This document shows, one piece after another, positions 1 to 10,062 of a stretch of DNA of 64,000 nt. The translations under genes were made by a program, and so were the position numbers. Below the pieces are notes generated by a model, which had not been told where the DNA came from, did not search any database, and worked only from the letters and a program-made list of their open reading frames with translations. The stretch is from Bauldia sp. (GTDB lineage: Bacteria > Pseudomonadota > Alphaproteobacteria > Rhizobiales > Kaistiaceae), in assembly GCA_028284325.1 (NCBI GenBank), contig JANQRX010000002.1, positions 124,001 through 188,000 of the forward strand, written 5' to 3'. Every line of letters begins with the position of its first letter. Position 1 is the first letter of the stretch.

Positions 1-1
1 C

Positions 2-1495
2 CGCAAGATGGAGAGCAAGACCATCAGCTTCGAGCAGTTGTCGGACATCATCGGCTTCCGCGTGATCGTGAACTCGATCACCGATTGCTACGCCGCGCTG
101 GGGGTGATCCACACGATGTGGCCGGCTGTGCCGGGGCGGTTCAAGGACTACATCTCGACCCCGAAGCAGAACGAGTATCGGTCGCTCCACACCACCGTCG
201 TCGGCCCCAGCCGTCAGCGGGTCGAGTTGCAGATGCGGACCGGCGAGATGCACCGGGTCGCCGAATTCGGCATCGCCGCCCACGCGCTCTACAAGGACGG
301 CGTCGTGGCCCCGCGCGGCAACGGCCACGGCAAGCGCACCGAGTTTGCAGCCGAGATCCAAGCCTATGAATGGCTGCGCCGGACGGTGGAAATCCTCGCC
401 GACGGCGACACGCCGGAAGAGTTCCTCGAGCACACCAAGCTCGAGCTCTTCCACGACCAGGTCTTTTGCTTCACCCCCAATGGCCGGCTGATCGCGCTGC
501 CGCGCGGCGCCAAGCCGATCGACTTCGCCTATGCCGTCCATACCGACGTCGGCGACAGTTGTATCGGCGCCAAGATCAACGGCCGCGGCATGCCGCTGAT
601 GACCGAGCTCCACAATGGCGACGAGGTGGAGATCGTGACCGCCGAAGGCCACGTGCCGCCGCCGGCGTGGGAATCGATGGTCGTGACCGGCAAGGCGCGT
701 TCGGCGATCCGCCGCGCGACCCGCACCGCGGCGCGGACCCAATATGCGGGGCTTGGCCGCGATATTCTGAAACGCTGCTTCTCGGCGGCCGGCAGGAACC
801 TCTCCGACGCCGCGCTCGAGGACGCACTGCCGCGCATGTCGCAGAACAACGTCGAGGACATGCTGGTGAGCGTAGGGCGCGGCGAGATCGAGGGCCGGAC
901 GGTGCTGAAGGCCGTCCATCCGGAGGCGGTCCGTTCCGGTGCGCGGTCATCGAGCGCCGACGACGGCTGGTTCGGGCTCAACCGGGTCTCGGGCCTCAAG
1001 TTCCGCTTGCCGGGCCTCACGCGTCGGGATCAGGCGGACAGCCGCAACAAGTCTGCCATCCCGATCCGCGGCATCGAGGACAAGGCGGTCCGCTACGCCG
1101 ACGGCGCGCTGCCCGGCGAACGGATCGTGGGTATCGTCGAGCAGGGGCAGGGCATCACCATCTATCCGATCCAGTCGCCGGCGCTGAAGAGGTTCGACGA
1201 CCAGCCGGAGCGCTGGCTTGACGTGCGCTGGGACATCGATGCGGAGATGCAGAACCGGTTCCCGGCCCGGATCGAGGTCACGGCGACCAACGAACCGGGC
1301 ACGCTGGCGCAGGTGGCCATTGCCGCGGCCGATAACGATGCCAATATCGCCAATATCGCGATCACACGTCAGGCGGCCGATTTTGCGGTGATGCTGATCG
1401 ATGTCGAAGTGTTCAACGTGAAGCATCTCAACGGGCTGATCCGCCAGATTCGCGCCCGGCCGGTGGTCAGCACCGTGCGCCGCGTCCTGGACTGA
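2..1495 (+). CDS. rsh: Bifunctional (p)ppGpp synthetase/hydrolase Rsh, C-terminal part (5' end outside window)
   Basis: The reading frame is open from the first bases of the window (Arg-Lys precede the first ATG), so the gene starts upstream and its HD hydrolase domain is missing here. What is visible is the end of the nucleotidyl-transferase (synthetase) domain, with the family segment around YRSLHTTVVGP, then a TGS domain (about residues 142-205 counted from the first Met, starting at DQVFCFTPNGRLIALPRGA), a linker region, and a C-terminal ACT domain of about 75 residues (RIEVTATNEPGTLAQVA). This architecture is that of long RelA/SpoT proteins, which make and degrade the alarmone (p)ppGpp during starvation; alphaproteobacteria usually carry one such protein. 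The stop lies four bases before the DUF2062 gene, so they are probably cotranscribed. Confidence 0.95.
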   Translation, partial: RKMESKTISFEQLSDIIGFRVIVNSITDCYAALGVIHTMWPAVPGRFKDYISTPKQNEYRSLHTTVVGPSRQRVELQMRTGEMHRVAEFGIAAHALYKDGVVAPRGNGHGKRTEFAAEIQAYEWLRRTVEILADGDTPEEFLEHTKLELFHDQVFCFTPNGRLIALPRGAKPIDFAYAVHTDVGDSCIGAKINGRGMPLMTELHNGDEVEIVTAEGHVPPPAWESMVVTGKARSAIRRATRTAARTQYAGLGRDILKRCFSAAGRNLSDAALEDALPRMSQNNVEDMLVSVGRGEIEGRTVLKAVHPEAVRSGARSSSADDGWFGLNRVSGLKFRLPGLTRRDQADSRNKSAIPIRGIEDKAVRYADGALPGERIVGIVEQGQGITIYPIQSPALKRFDDQPERWLDVRWDIDAEMQNRFPARIEVTATNEPGTLAQVAIAAADNDANIANIAITRQAADFAVMLIDVEVFNVKHLNGLIRQIRARPVVSTVRRVLD

Positions 1496-1499
1496 CGCG

Positions 1500-2078
1500 A
1501 TGCTGTTTCGCCGCCGCCAGCGCCAGGATCTGCTCGCGCGCCTCAGGGTCGCGCTGTGGCCGCGGCGTAGCTGGGGGCGGTCGTTCCGCTACTACGCCAA
1601 GCGCATCCCGCGCCTGTCCGGTTCGCCGCGCGCCATCGCGGCCGGCGTGGCCGCCGGCGTCTTCGCGTCGTTCACGCCGTTTATCGGCCTTCATTTCATT
1701 ATCGGCTTCGTGATTGCCTTCCTCGTCGGCGGCAATCTGATCGCCGCGGCGCTCGGGACGGCGGTCGGCAATCCCATCACATTCCCCTTCATCTGGGCGG
1801 CGACCCACCGCGTCGGCAGCATCGTGCTCGGACAGGGCGAATCGGTCGCCCCGACGGTCGAGAGCGCCAGCCTGTGGTCCCTTCGGTCGTTCGACGCATT
1901 GGTGCCCATCTTCGGTCCCATGATTGTCGGTGCGATCCCGCTTGGGGGCGTTTGCGCGCTGGCGGTCTATGCCGGCGTGTTCCATTCGGTAAGGGCGTTC
2001 AAGCGCATGCGCAGCGAACGCCTTGCGGCGCGGCGGCGGCAGCGCACGGTGACGGCGGAGGATATGGGAAATGGATGA
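1500..2078 (+). CDS. DUF2062 inner-membrane protein
   Basis: 192-residue protein of the DUF2062 family. A basic N-terminus rich in Arg is followed by the family core with [20 protein letters not shown] and then [10 protein letters not shown], and at least three hydrophobic spans, so it is an integral membrane protein with a basic cytoplasmic tail. The biochemical role of the family is unknown. In Hyphomicrobiales it very often sits between rsh and pdxJ, as it does here. The ATG follows the rsh stop by four bases, and the 3' end overlaps pdxJ by eight bases, which suggests translational coupling. Family assignment is confident; function is not. Confidence 0.88.
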   Translation: MLFRRRQRQDLLARLRVALWPRRSWGRSFRYYAKRIPRLSGSPRAIAAGVAAGVFASFTPFIGLHFIIGFVIAFLVGGNLIAAALGTAVGNPITFPFIWAATHRVGSIVLGQGESVAPTVESASLWSLRSFDALVPIFGPMIVGAIPLGGVCALAVYAGVFHSVRAFKRMRSERLAARRRQRTVTAEDMGNG

Positions 2079-2829
2079 GAACAGACGGCTGCGGCTGGGC
2101 GTCAACATCGATCACGTGGCCACGATCCGGAACGCTCGCGGTGGCGATCACCCCGATCCGTTGCGCGCCGCGCAGGTCGCGGCCGCGGCCGGTGCCGACG
2201 GCATTACCGCGCATCTGCGCGAGGATCGCCGCCACATCGGCGACCGGGATATTGCCCGGCTCCGCGAGGAGATCGAACTGCCGCTTAATTTCGAGATGGC
2301 GGCCACCGCCGAGATGGTGTCGATCGCCGTCCGGCATCGACCCCACGCGGCGTGCATCGTGCCTGAGCGGCGCGAAGAGCGCACGACCGAGGGCGGGATC
2401 GACGCGGCGGGCCGCCTCGACCAGCTTCGCCCGACGGTCGACGCGCTGGCGGAGGCCGGTATCCGCGTCTCGCTGTTCATCGAACCGGATGTGCGGCAAC
2501 TGGAGGCCGCTGTCGCGCTGGGCGCGCCGGTGGTCGAACTGCATACCGGGCGGTATTGCGAAGCCTACGCTTCCGGCCCGGACGCTTTCGGGGCCGAGCT
2601 CCGGCGTCTGAAGGAGGCTACAACAACCGGCGCGGAGCTGGGGCTGGAGGTCCATGCCGGCCACGGCCTGTCGTTCGATACCGTCGCGGGGGTCGCGCGG
2701 CTTCCCGAAATCCGTGAACTCAATATCGGCCATTTCCTCATCGGCGAGGCGATCTTCGGCGGTCTGGCCGATGCCGTGCGGACCATGCGCGACCTCATGG
2801 ACCGTGCGCGCGCCGGGGTCGGCGCATGA
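2071..2829 (+). CDS. pdxJ: Pyridoxine 5'-phosphate synthase PdxJ
   Basis: 252-residue TIM-barrel enzyme that condenses 1-deoxy-D-xylulose 5-phosphate with 3-amino-2-oxopropyl phosphate to give pyridoxine 5'-phosphate, the last ring-forming step of the DXP-dependent vitamin B6 pathway. Diagnostic segments are [17 protein letters not shown] near the N-terminus, [41 protein letters not shown] and the C-terminal GHGLSFDTV and [13 protein letters not shown]. Length matches the family. The start ATG overlaps the end of the DUF2062 gene and the stop overlaps acpS by four bases (ATGA), the usual pdxJ-acpS pairing of proteobacteria. Confidence 0.98.
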   Translation: MDENRRLRLGVNIDHVATIRNARGGDHPDPLRAAQVAAAAGADGITAHLREDRRHIGDRDIARLREEIELPLNFEMAATAEMVSIAVRHRPHAACIVPERREERTTEGGIDAAGRLDQLRPTVDALAEAGIRVSLFIEPDVRQLEAAVALGAPVVELHTGRYCEAYASGPDAFGAELRRLKEATTTGAELGLEVHAGHGLSFDTVAGVARLPEIRELNIGHFLIGEAIFGGLADAVRTMRDLMDRARAGVGA

Positions 2830-3254
2830 TCATCGGGATCGGCAACGATACCATCGACATCCGCAGGGTCGAGGGCGTCATGGAGCGCCACGGCGAGCGG
2901 TTCATCAAGCGGATCTTCACCGCGACCGAAATCCGCAAATCGGAGCGCCGCCGTCTCCGGGCGGCCTCCTACGCCAAGCGATTCGCCGCCAAGGAGGCCT
3001 GTTCCAAGGCGCTCGGCACCGGCATGCGCGCCGGCGTCTTCTGGCGCGATATGGGCGTCGTCAACCTACCGTCGGGCAAGCCGACCATGGCGCTGACCGG
3101 CGGTGCCGCGCGCCATCTGGAGCGCCTGACGCCGGATGGTCACGTTCCGCGCATCCACGTGACCATCACCGACGACTTCCCGCTGGCGCAGGCGCTGGTC
3201 ATCATCGAAGCGGTGGCGGCGACGCCCGCAGCCGAGGATTCCAGTCCCTCCTAG
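2826..3254 (+). CDS. acpS: Holo-[acyl-carrier-protein] synthase AcpS
   Basis: 142-residue phosphopantetheinyl transferase that moves the 4'-phosphopantetheine arm of CoA onto apo-ACP, which fatty-acid synthesis requires. The magnesium and catalytic signature is present: Asp8 in [10 protein letters not shown] and Lys56-Glu57 in [16 protein letters not shown]. The ATG overlaps the pdxJ stop. The C-terminus carries a short Ala/Ser-rich tail beyond the core. About 74 bases separate it from lepB; I see no terminator there, so the transcript may continue into the lepB-rnc-era group. Confidence 0.97.
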   Translation: MIIGIGNDTIDIRRVEGVMERHGERFIKRIFTATEIRKSERRRLRAASYAKRFAAKEACSKALGTGMRAGVFWRDMGVVNLPSGKPTMALTGGAARHLERLTPDGHVPRIHVTITDDFPLAQALVIIEAVAATPAAEDSSPS

Positions 3255-3328
3255 ACGGATTTGCGTGCCGCTGCGCGAGCCGGTATGACCCGGCGACCTC
3301 GGCGACCCCATCCCAGGCAGGAAAGCGA

Positions 3329-4075
3329 ATGAGCGTGGCCTCCGAAAAACCCGAAAAAGGCGGCGGTCTCGGCGAGACCTTCAAGATCGTCGTCCAGGCG
3401 CTGCTTCTGGCGCTGGTCATCCGGACGCTGCTGTTCCAGCCGTTCAGCATCCCGTCGGGGTCCATGAAGTCGACGCTCCTGGTCGGTGACTTCCTGTTCG
3501 TCTCGAAATACGCCTACGGCTACTCGCGCCATTCGTTGCCGTTCTCGCCCAACATCTTCGACGGCCGAATCTTCGGCTCCGAGCCGAAACGCGGCGATAT
3601 CGTCGTCTTCAAGCTGCCGCGCGACGATTCCACCGACTTCATCAAGCGGCTGATCGGGCTGCCGGGCGACAAGCTGCAGATGATCGACGGCGTCCTTCAC
3701 ATCAACGGCGAGGCGGTGAAGCGCGAGCCGGCCCGGGATTTCGACGAGAACGGGCGGGCCTACACCCGCTACCGCGAGACGCTGCCGAACGGTGTCAGCT
3801 ATCTCACGGTCGACCTCACCCCCAACGGGCTTGAGGACAACACGCAGGTCTTCGAAGTGCCGCCCGGCCACTATTTCATGATGGGCGACAACCGCGACAA
3901 CTCGACCGACAGCCGGGTGCCGCCCTTGCGCGGCGGTGTCGGTTTCGTGCCGGCCGAGAACCTGATCGGGCGAGCCGAGATCATCTTCTTCTCGGTCGAG
4001 GAGGGCGAAAGCGTGCTGGCGTTCTGGAAGTGGCCGTGGACCGTGCGCGGAGAGCGGCTGTTCAAGCTTCTATGA
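3329..4075 (+). CDS. lepB: Signal peptidase I LepB
   Basis: 248-residue membrane serine protease that removes signal peptides from Sec- and Tat-exported proteins. One N-terminal transmembrane segment (about residues 18-38) is followed by box B with the catalytic Ser45 in IPSGSMKSTL, box D with the general-base Lys106 in DFIKRLIGLPGD, and box E MMGDNRDNSTDSR. The reading frame is open far upstream, but the ATG preceded by AGGCAGGAAAGCG gives the family-type N-terminus, so I use it. The usual proline after SGSMx is a serine here, which is a tolerated variation. The stop overlaps rnc by four bases (ATGA). Confidence 0.97.
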   Translation: MSVASEKPEKGGGLGETFKIVVQALLLALVIRTLLFQPFSIPSGSMKSTLLVGDFLFVSKYAYGYSRHSLPFSPNIFDGRIFGSEPKRGDIVVFKLPRDDSTDFIKRLIGLPGDKLQMIDGVLHINGEAVKREPARDFDENGRAYTRYRETLPNGVSYLTVDLTPNGLEDNTQVFEVPPGHYFMMGDNRDNSTDSRVPPLRGGVGFVPAENLIGRAEIIFFSVEEGESVLAFWKWPWTVRGERLFKLL

Positions 4076-4767
4076 CGAAGCGCGCGGCGTGGTCGGCGCT
4101 CGAAGCGCGCCTTGCCTACACGTTCCGCGATCCCGCTCATCTCGAAACCGCCCTGACCCACGCCAGCGCCGTCGAGCAGGGCAAGGGCAAGGTCACCTAT
4201 GAGCGCTACGAGTTCCTCGGTGACCGGGTCCTCGGTCTCGTGGTCGCTGACATGCTGCTTGCGGCCTTTCCGGACGCCGACGAAGGCGAACTCAACCGGC
4301 GTTTTGTCGAGCTGGTGCGCAAGGAGACCTGCGCCGACGTGGCTGCTGCGCTCGGGCTCGGCGACGGCCTGATCGTCGGGGGAGGCCGCGCCAACCGCGC
4401 TGCGCTCGGCACCCGCAAGGTTCTCGGCGACATCTGCGAATCGGTCATCGCCGCGATCTATCTCGACGGCGGGCCGGCGGCGGCGCGGGCCTTCATCGAG
4501 GCGAACTGGCACGAGCGCATGCGCCGCGGCCGCGGCGGCCGGCGCTCGGCCAAGACCGCCCTGCAGGAGTGGGCGCAGGGCCGCGGGCTGCCGCCACCGC
4601 GCTACCATCTGGTCGACCGCAGCGGACCGGACCACGAGCCGGAATTCGTGGTCGAGGCCGAGGTTGACGGGCTCGATCCCGAAACCGGCGCGGGCGCGAC
4701 CCGCCGCAAGGCCGAACAGGCTGCCGCAGTACGCGTCCTGGAGCGCGAGGGCGTGTGGCCGCCATGA
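4072..4767 (+). CDS. rnc: Ribonuclease III
   Basis: 231-residue double-strand-specific endoribonuclease that processes rRNA precursors and structured RNAs. The RNase III signature ERYEFLGDRVLGL lies at residues 44-56 with the metal ligands Glu47 and Asp51; Asp120 and Glu123 in GDICESVIAAIYLDGG complete the active site. A C-terminal double-stranded-RNA-binding domain (about residues 158-225, TALQEWAQGRGLPPPRY, ending in GATRRKAEQAAA) follows. I chose the ATG that overlaps the lepB stop; an upstream in-frame start exists inside lepB but adds only a non-conserved basic stretch. Forms a coupled lepB-rnc-era group. Confidence 0.97.
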   Translation: MTKRAAWSALEARLAYTFRDPAHLETALTHASAVEQGKGKVTYERYEFLGDRVLGLVVADMLLAAFPDADEGELNRRFVELVRKETCADVAAALGLGDGLIVGGGRANRAALGTRKVLGDICESVIAAIYLDGGPAAARAFIEANWHERMRRGRGGRRSAKTALQEWAQGRGLPPPRYHLVDRSGPDHEPEFVVEAEVDGLDPETGAGATRRKAEQAAAVRVLEREGVWPP

Positions 4768-5675
4768 GCGCACCCGCCGCAACGCGATGCGGCTTCGTCG
4801 CCCTGATCGGTGCGACCAATGCCGGTAAGTCGACCCTCGTCAACAGCCTCGTCGGCACCAAAGTCACCATCGTCAGCCGCAAGGTGCAGACGACCCGCAG
4901 CCTGATCCGCGGCATCGTGATGCGCGGCGAAAGCCAGATCGTGCTCGTGGATACGCCCGGCATCTTCGAGCCGCGCCGCCGCCTCGATCGCGCGATGGTC
5001 GACACCGCCTGGGGCGGGGCCCGCGACGCCGACGCCGTCGCGCTCATCGTCGATGCCGCCGCCGGCCTGACCGAGGCCGTGGAACAGGTGATCGACGACC
5101 TCGGCGCGCTCGCCAAGCCGCGTATCGCGCTCCTCAACAAGATCGATCTGGTGCCGCGCGACTCCCTGCTGGCGCTGGCGCAGGCGATCCAGGACCGCGG
5201 GACCTTCGACCGCATCTTCATGGTTTCGGCGCTGACCGGCGATGGCCTCGACGATGTCGCCGATTTCCTGGCCGCAACCGTGCCCGCCGGGCCGTGGCTC
5301 TACCCGGAAGACGAGGTGAGCGACCTGCCGCTGCGGCGTCTGGCGGCCGAGATCACGCGCGAGAAGCTGTTTGAGCGGCTCCATCAGGAACTGCCCTATC
5401 AGACGACCGTGGAGACCGACGCCTGGCAGGAGCAGGAGGACGGCTCGGTCCGGGTCGAGCAGACGATCTACGTGGCCCGCGACGGCCACAAGAAGATCGT
5501 GATCGGCAAGGGCGGTACGGCCGTCCGGGCCATCTCCATGGCCGCGCGGCAGGAACTGGCCGAGATCACCGAGCGCACGGTGCACCTGTTCGTCTTCGTG
5601 AAAGTGCGGGAAAAGTGGATCGACGACCCCGAACGCTACCGCGAGATGGGCATCGAGTTCCCGCGGGACACCTGA
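4764..5675 (+). CDS. era: GTPase Era
   Basis: 303-residue GTPase that binds the 3' end of 16S rRNA and takes part in 30S subunit assembly and cell-cycle control. G1 motif GATNAGKST (residues 16-24), G3 DTPG, and G4 NKID are visible in order; the switch region IVSRKVQTTRSLIRGI is typical of Era. A C-terminal KH domain follows, with the loop VIGKGGTAVRAI. The ATG overlaps the rnc stop (ATGA), favouring it over a GTG nine bases upstream. Partner of the preceding RNase III in ribosome maturation. Confidence 0.97.
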   Translation: MSAPAATRCGFVALIGATNAGKSTLVNSLVGTKVTIVSRKVQTTRSLIRGIVMRGESQIVLVDTPGIFEPRRRLDRAMVDTAWGGARDADAVALIVDAAAGLTEAVEQVIDDLGALAKPRIALLNKIDLVPRDSLLALAQAIQDRGTFDRIFMVSALTGDGLDDVADFLAATVPAGPWLYPEDEVSDLPLRRLAAEITREKLFERLHQELPYQTTVETDAWQEQEDGSVRVEQTIYVARDGHKKIVIGKGGTAVRAISMAARQELAEITERTVHLFVFVKVREKWIDDPERYREMGIEFPRDT

Positions 5676-5697
5676 GAGGGGTCCGGGATCGCGCCCC

Positions 5698-6441
5698 ATG
5701 CAGTGGACCGATGACGGCATCATCCTGGGTACGCGCCGACATGGCGAGACGAGCGCCATCGTCGAACTGATGACGCGCGCTCACGGCCGTCACCTCGGGC
5801 TGGTGCGCGGTGGCCGCTCGCGCCGCCATCGCCCGACCCTGCAGCCGGGTAATTCGGTCGCCGCCGTTTGGCGCGCCCGGCTCCACGACCATCTCGGAAC
5901 CTATGCGCTGGAACTGACCAAGGCGCGGGCGGCGCGGCTCATCGAGCAGCCTGTGAGCCTGCATGTGGCGCAGGCGGCCGCGGCCCTTCTCCGGCTGCTG
6001 CCGGAACGCGATCCCCATGCCGACCTCTTCGACGGGCTGTCGGCGATCCTCGATCTCCCCGACGAGCTGACGCTCGCCACCTCGATGCTGGTGCGGCTGG
6101 AACTGAAGCTCCTCGACGAGCTCGGTTTCGGACTCGATCTCGAGTCGTGCGCCGCCGGCGGTGACGACGACCTGCTCTACGTCTCGCCGAAAAGCGGCCG
6201 GGCCGTCGGTCGCACCGCCGGCGAGCCGTATCGCGAGCGCCTGCTCCTGCTGCCGGGCTTCCTCCTGGCCGCCCCGGCGGCGGAGCCGCCCGGCGCGCAG
6301 GATGTGCTCGACGGTTTCGAGCTCACCGGCTTCTTCATGGCGCGCCATGTCCACGGGCCCCGCGGCCTGGCGCCGTCGGAGGCGCGCGGGACGTTGGAAG
6401 CCATGTTGCGTCGCGAGGTGGCGATCGCCGCCGGCGGGTGA
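5698..6441 (+). CDS. recO: DNA repair protein RecO
   Basis: 247-residue recombination mediator of the RecFOR pathway, which loads RecA on single-stranded DNA coated with SSB. The N-terminal OB-fold begins MQWTDDGIILGTRRHGETSAI and continues to HGRHLGLVRGGRSRR; the helical domain has the alphaproteobacterial segment DLLYVSPKSGRAV and ends in a helix with ALEAMLRREVA-like character (TLEAMLRREVAIAA). No four-cysteine zinc motif is present, as is usual for this clade. Located directly after era, the common order. Confidence 0.95.
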   Translation: MQWTDDGIILGTRRHGETSAIVELMTRAHGRHLGLVRGGRSRRHRPTLQPGNSVAAVWRARLHDHLGTYALELTKARAARLIEQPVSLHVAQAAAALLRLLPERDPHADLFDGLSAILDLPDELTLATSMLVRLELKLLDELGFGLDLESCAAGGDDDLLYVSPKSGRAVGRTAGEPYRERLLLLPGFLLAAPAAEPPGAQDVLDGFELTGFFMARHVHGPRGLAPSEARGTLEAMLRREVAIAAGG

Positions 6442-6478
6442 GCTTGTCAGGCCGCGGACGCGGGAGTAACTGCCGGTC

Positions 6479-8737
6479 ATGGGCCAGGATTTGATTCCCG
6501 AATCGGACATTGAGACCGTCGAACTGCGCGATGCGCTTGAGGAGCGCTATCTCGCCTACGCGCTCTCGACCATCATGCACCGGGCGCTGCCGGACGTGCG
6601 CGACGGCCTGAAGCCGGTGCACCGGCGGCTCCTGTTCGCCATGCGCCAGCTACGGCTCGATCCGAGCCGCGGCTTCAAGAAATCGGCCCGCGTCGTCGGT
6701 GACGTGATCGGCAAGTTCCATCCCCATGGCGACCAGGCTGTCTACGACGCGCTGGTGCGCCTCGCACAGCAGTTTGCCGTCCGCTATCCGCTGATCGAGG
6801 GGCAGGGGAACTTCGGCAACATCGTCGGCGATAACCCGGCCGCCATGCGCTACACCGAGGCCCGCCTGACCAACGTCGCCGAACTGCTGCTCGACGGCAT
6901 CGACGAGGACGCGATCGATTTCCGGGCGACCTATGACGGCGAGGAGGAGGAGCCGGTCGTCCTGCCGGGCGCCTTTCCCAACCTGCTCGCCAACGGAGCC
7001 TCAGGCATCGCGGTCGGCATGGCGACGAGCATTCCGCCCCACAACGCCGTCGAACTCTGCGCTGCCGCCCTCCATCTCATCAAGGCGCCGAAGGCGACGA
7101 TCGACAAGCTGATCGAGCTGGTGCCGGGGCCGGACCTGCCGACCGGCGGGATTCTCATCGAGGACCGCGCCACGGTGCGCGAGGCCTATCGCACCGGCCG
7201 CGGCGGTTTCCGCCTGCGGGCGCGCTGGCACGTGGAGGACCAGAAGCGCGGGGCCTACTTGGCGGTCGTGACCGAGATTCCCTACCAGGTCCAGAAGGCA
7301 CGGCTGATCGAGAAGATCGCGCAACTGCTCGAGGCCAAGAAGCTGCCGCTGGTCGCCGATATCCGCGATGAATCGGCCGAGGACGTGCGGGTCGTGATCG
7401 AGCCGAAGAGCCGTACGGTCGATGCCACGCTGATGATGGAATCGCTGTTCAAGCTGACCGATCTCGAAACCCGCGTCGCCCTCAACCTGAACGTCCTGGC
7501 CGACGGCATCGTGCCGAAGGTGATGGGCCTGCGCGAGGCGCTGCTGGCGTGGCTGGCCCACCGGCGTGATGTCCTCCTTCGGCGATCCAACCACCGGCTG
7601 GCGGCGATCGACCGGCGGCTGGAAATCCTGGCCGGCTTCCTCGTCGTCTATCTCAATCTCGACGAGGTGATCGAGATCATCCGCAACAACGACGAACCGA
7701 AGCCGCTGCTGTGCAGGCGCTTCGACCTCAGCGAGTTGCAGGCGGAGGCGATCCTCAACATGCGCTTGCGCAGCCTGCGCAAGCTGGAGGAGATGTCGAT
7801 CCGCCGCGAGCATGACGATCTCACCGCCGAGCGCCGAGAGATCGCCAAGCTGGTGGCCTCGGAAAAGCGCCAGTGGACGGCGGTCGCCGACGAGATCAAG
7901 GCGGTCAAGGCCACGTTCGCCAAGGACGAGGCGCTGGGGCCGCGCCGCACCGGGTTTGCCGACGCGCCGGACCACGACGTCGACGATATCCAGACGGCCA
8001 TGATCGAGCGGGAGCCGATCACCGTCGTCGTGTCCAAGAAAGGGTGGATCCGGGCCCTGAAGGGCGCCGTCACCGATCTCGACGGGCTGGCGTTCAAGAG
8101 CGGCGATTCCCTGCGCTGGGCGCTGGCGGCCGAAACCACGGACAAGCTGATCGTGGCGGCGACCGGCGGGCGGTTCTTCGCCATTGCCGCGGACCGGCTG
8201 CCGGGCGGACGCGGTCACGGCGAACCGATTAAGCTGATGGCCGACATGGATGCCGCCGACGAAGTCACCTCCGTGTTCGTCCACGATCCCGAGCGGCTGC
8301 TGCTGGTCGCCGGCAACGATGGCCGCGGCTTTGTCGTCCGCGAGGCAGATGTGGTCGCCAACACCCGCAAGGGTCGGCAGGTGATGAACGTGTCCGGCGG
8401 CACCGAACTCACCCGTTGCGTGGCCGCGTCCGGCGACATGGTGGCGGTGCTCGGCGACAACCGCCGCCTGCTGATCTTCCCGCTGGACCAGGTGGCGCAG
8501 ATGCCGCGCGGCAAGGGGGTGCGCCTGCAACGTTACCGCGACGGCGGCCTTGCCGACATCCGGGTCTTCCGGTCGGAGGACGGGCTGTCGTGGCGGGACG
8601 GCTCGGGGCGGACCTTCACGCGCTCGATGGCCGAACTGCGCGACTGGATCGGCACGCGGGCACAGGCCGGGCGCCTGCCGCCAACGGGCTTCCCGCGCGC
8701 CAATCGCTTCGGAACGCCGGAAATCGAAACCGGCTAA
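6479..8737 (+). CDS. parC: DNA topoisomerase IV subunit A ParC
   Basis: 752-residue type IIA topoisomerase subunit that, with ParE, unlinks replicated chromosomes. The N-terminal winged-helix and tower region holds [16 protein letters not shown] and the catalytic Tyr125 in [10 protein letters not shown]. The C-terminal half is a beta-pinwheel with repeated strands ending in short Gly-rich turns (for example [19 protein letters not shown]). The GyrA box of the gyrase A subunit is absent and the pinwheel is short, so this is ParC rather than GyrA. Position 86, which matches the quinolone-sensitive serine of GyrA/ParC, is Gln ([10 protein letters not shown]). The last four bases overlap the convergent leucyltransferase gene. 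Confidence 0.96.
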   Translation: MGQDLIPESDIETVELRDALEERYLAYALSTIMHRALPDVRDGLKPVHRRLLFAMRQLRLDPSRGFKKSARVVGDVIGKFHPHGDQAVYDALVRLAQQFAVRYPLIEGQGNFGNIVGDNPAAMRYTEARLTNVAELLLDGIDEDAIDFRATYDGEEEEPVVLPGAFPNLLANGASGIAVGMATSIPPHNAVELCAAALHLIKAPKATIDKLIELVPGPDLPTGGILIEDRATVREAYRTGRGGFRLRARWHVEDQKRGAYLAVVTEIPYQVQKARLIEKIAQLLEAKKLPLVADIRDESAEDVRVVIEPKSRTVDATLMMESLFKLTDLETRVALNLNVLADGIVPKVMGLREALLAWLAHRRDVLLRRSNHRLAAIDRRLEILAGFLVVYLNLDEVIEIIRNNDEPKPLLCRRFDLSELQAEAILNMRLRSLRKLEEMSIRREHDDLTAERREIAKLVASEKRQWTAVADEIKAVKATFAKDEALGPRRTGFADAPDHDVDDIQTAMIEREPITVVVSKKGWIRALKGAVTDLDGLAFKSGDSLRWALAAETTDKLIVAATGGRFFAIAADRLPGGRGHGEPIKLMADMDAADEVTSVFVHDPERLLLVAGNDGRGFVVREADVVANTRKGRQVMNVSGGTELTRCVAASGDMVAVLGDNRRLLIFPLDQVAQMPRGKGVRLQRYRDGGLADIRVFRSEDGLSWRDGSGRTFTRSMAELRDWIGTRAQAGRLPPTGFPRANRFGTPEIETG

Positions 8738-9483
8738 CGCTCCATCCGGACCCAGCCGCGCGAACCCAGCCGTTCCTGCGGCAGGAAGCGGCGCTTGTAG
8801 TCCATCTTCGGCGAACCCTCGACCCAGTAGCCCAGGTAGACGTAGGGGAGACCCATGCGCCGGGCGCGCTTGATGTGGTCGAGGATCATGAAGCTGCCGA
8901 GGCTGCGGTCGCCAAGATCGGGATCGAAGAACGAATAGACCATCGACAGGCCGTCGGAGAGGATGTCGGTGAGCGCGGCGGCCACCAGCGGTCCGTCGCC
9001 CTTGCCGGTCACCCCGCTGTCGGGGCCGCGGCGCCGGTATTCCACGATCATGGTGTCGACGTGGGATTCGCCGACCATCATGGCGTAATCGAGCACCGAC
9101 ATGTCGGCCATGCCGCCGTCAGCGTGACGGGCGTCGAGGTAATCGCGAAACAGGCCGTACTGGTCGGTTGTTGGGCTGGCGCAGTTGTCCGAGCCCCGGA
9201 TGTCGGCGTTGCGGTTGGCGACGCGGGTGAGGTTGCGCGACATGCGGAACTCGTCGGTCAGCACCCGCACCGAGACGCAGGCGTTGCAGTTCTCGCAGGC
9301 CGGCCGGTAGGCGATGTTCTGGCTGCGGCGGAAGCCGCCCTGGGTGAGGATGTCGTTGAGGACGCCGGCGCGTTCGCCCACCAAGTGGGTGAAAACCTTG
9401 CGTTCCTCACGCTCCGGCAGGTACGGACACGGCGTCGGTGCCGTCAGATAGAACTGCGGATTGTCGGTTTGATGCCGTGTCAT
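8734..9483 (-). CDS. bpt: Aspartate/glutamate leucyltransferase (Bpt; arginyltransferase family)
   Basis: 249-residue N-end-rule aminoacyl transferase. In proteobacteria this family moves leucine from Leu-tRNA to proteins with N-terminal Asp or Glu, marking them for ClpS/ClpAP degradation. Visible marks are the N-terminal [19 protein letters not shown], the cysteine motif [13 protein letters not shown], and the C-terminal [20 protein letters not shown]. The family name in databases is often 'arginyltransferase' (ate). The start ATG lies 96 bases downstream of the DUF2267 gene, and the stop overlaps parC on the other strand by four bases. Confidence 0.93.
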   Translation of the reverse strand: MTRHQTDNPQFYLTAPTPCPYLPEREERKVFTHLVGERAGVLNDILTQGGFRRSQNIAYRPACENCNACVSVRVLTDEFRMSRNLTRVANRNADIRGSDNCASPTTDQYGLFRDYLDARHADGGMADMSVLDYAMMVGESHVDTMIVEYRRRGPDSGVTGKGDGPLVAAALTDILSDGLSMVYSFFDPDLGDRSLGSFMILDHIKRARRMGLPYVYLGYWVEGSPKMDYKRRFLPQERLGSRGWVRMER

Positions 9484-9579
9484 GACACCCTGGAATCACG
9501 TCTTCCGCCCCAAGCCCAAATGTAGCAAGGCATGGTCGGCGGGCAAGCGCCGGAACCGCCGGCATGCGGCGAGCTCACG

Positions 9580-10047
9580 TCACGTCGGACCCGCAACCTC
9601 GCGCGTTGGACGAGGCTCGGGCGCCGGCTCGACAGCCCAATAGGCCCGGGCATCGGCCGGCAGCGCCGCCAGCGCCCGCTCGAACTCCACCGGGTCGACA
9701 TGCCGCCGCACCGCCGTCGCCACCGCCTCGATGGCATTGTCCGGTGTGAGGTTGTGGTGGGGCCGGATGCCCTTCACCTCCGAGATCAATGTGGCCCGAT
9801 CGGCAAACGGCGGCGGGTCGGGTGAGACAACCCATCCCTTGATGAAGATTGCCCGGAGGACCGCCGGCAGGGCGCTGGCGAAGTCGATCCCCTGTTGGGC
9901 CGTCAGCCGCCGCCGAAAGACCTGAAAGACCGCGTCAACGGCCGTGTAGGCCATGTCGCCGGAGTCGAGGTTCATCAGCTCCCTGGCGTCGTCGAGGAAG
10001 GCGCGCCACTCGTCCGACGAACGCTGGTAGGTCGCGGGCATCGGCAT
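9580..10047 (-). CDS. DUF2267 domain protein
   Basis: 155-residue soluble protein matching the DUF2267 pattern: two similar helical halves, the first with AYTAVDAVFQVFRRRLTAQQGIDFASALPAVLRAIFIKGW, written here only as AVFQVFRRRLT and ASALPAVLRAIF, and the second with AIEAVATAVRRHVDPVEFE and ALAALPADARAYW. The function of the family is unknown; it is common in alphaproteobacteria and actinobacteria. A GTG one codon upstream is also possible; I prefer the ATG. It begins about 15 bases after the RDD gene, so hemB, the RDD protein and this gene look like one transcript. The C-terminal Pro/Arg tail is not conserved. Confidence 0.82.
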   Translation of the reverse strand: MPMPATYQRSSDEWRAFLDDARELMNLDSGDMAYTAVDAVFQVFRRRLTAQQGIDFASALPAVLRAIFIKGWVVSPDPPPFADRATLISEVKGIRPHHNLTPDNAIEAVATAVRRHVDPVEFERALAALPADARAYWAVEPAPEPRPTREVAGPT

Positions 10048-10062
10048 CACGGATGTCGACGG

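Noticed and set aside
7001-8530. 509-codon minus-strand frame opposite parC
   Set aside because: ParC is intact and conserved over the same stretch.
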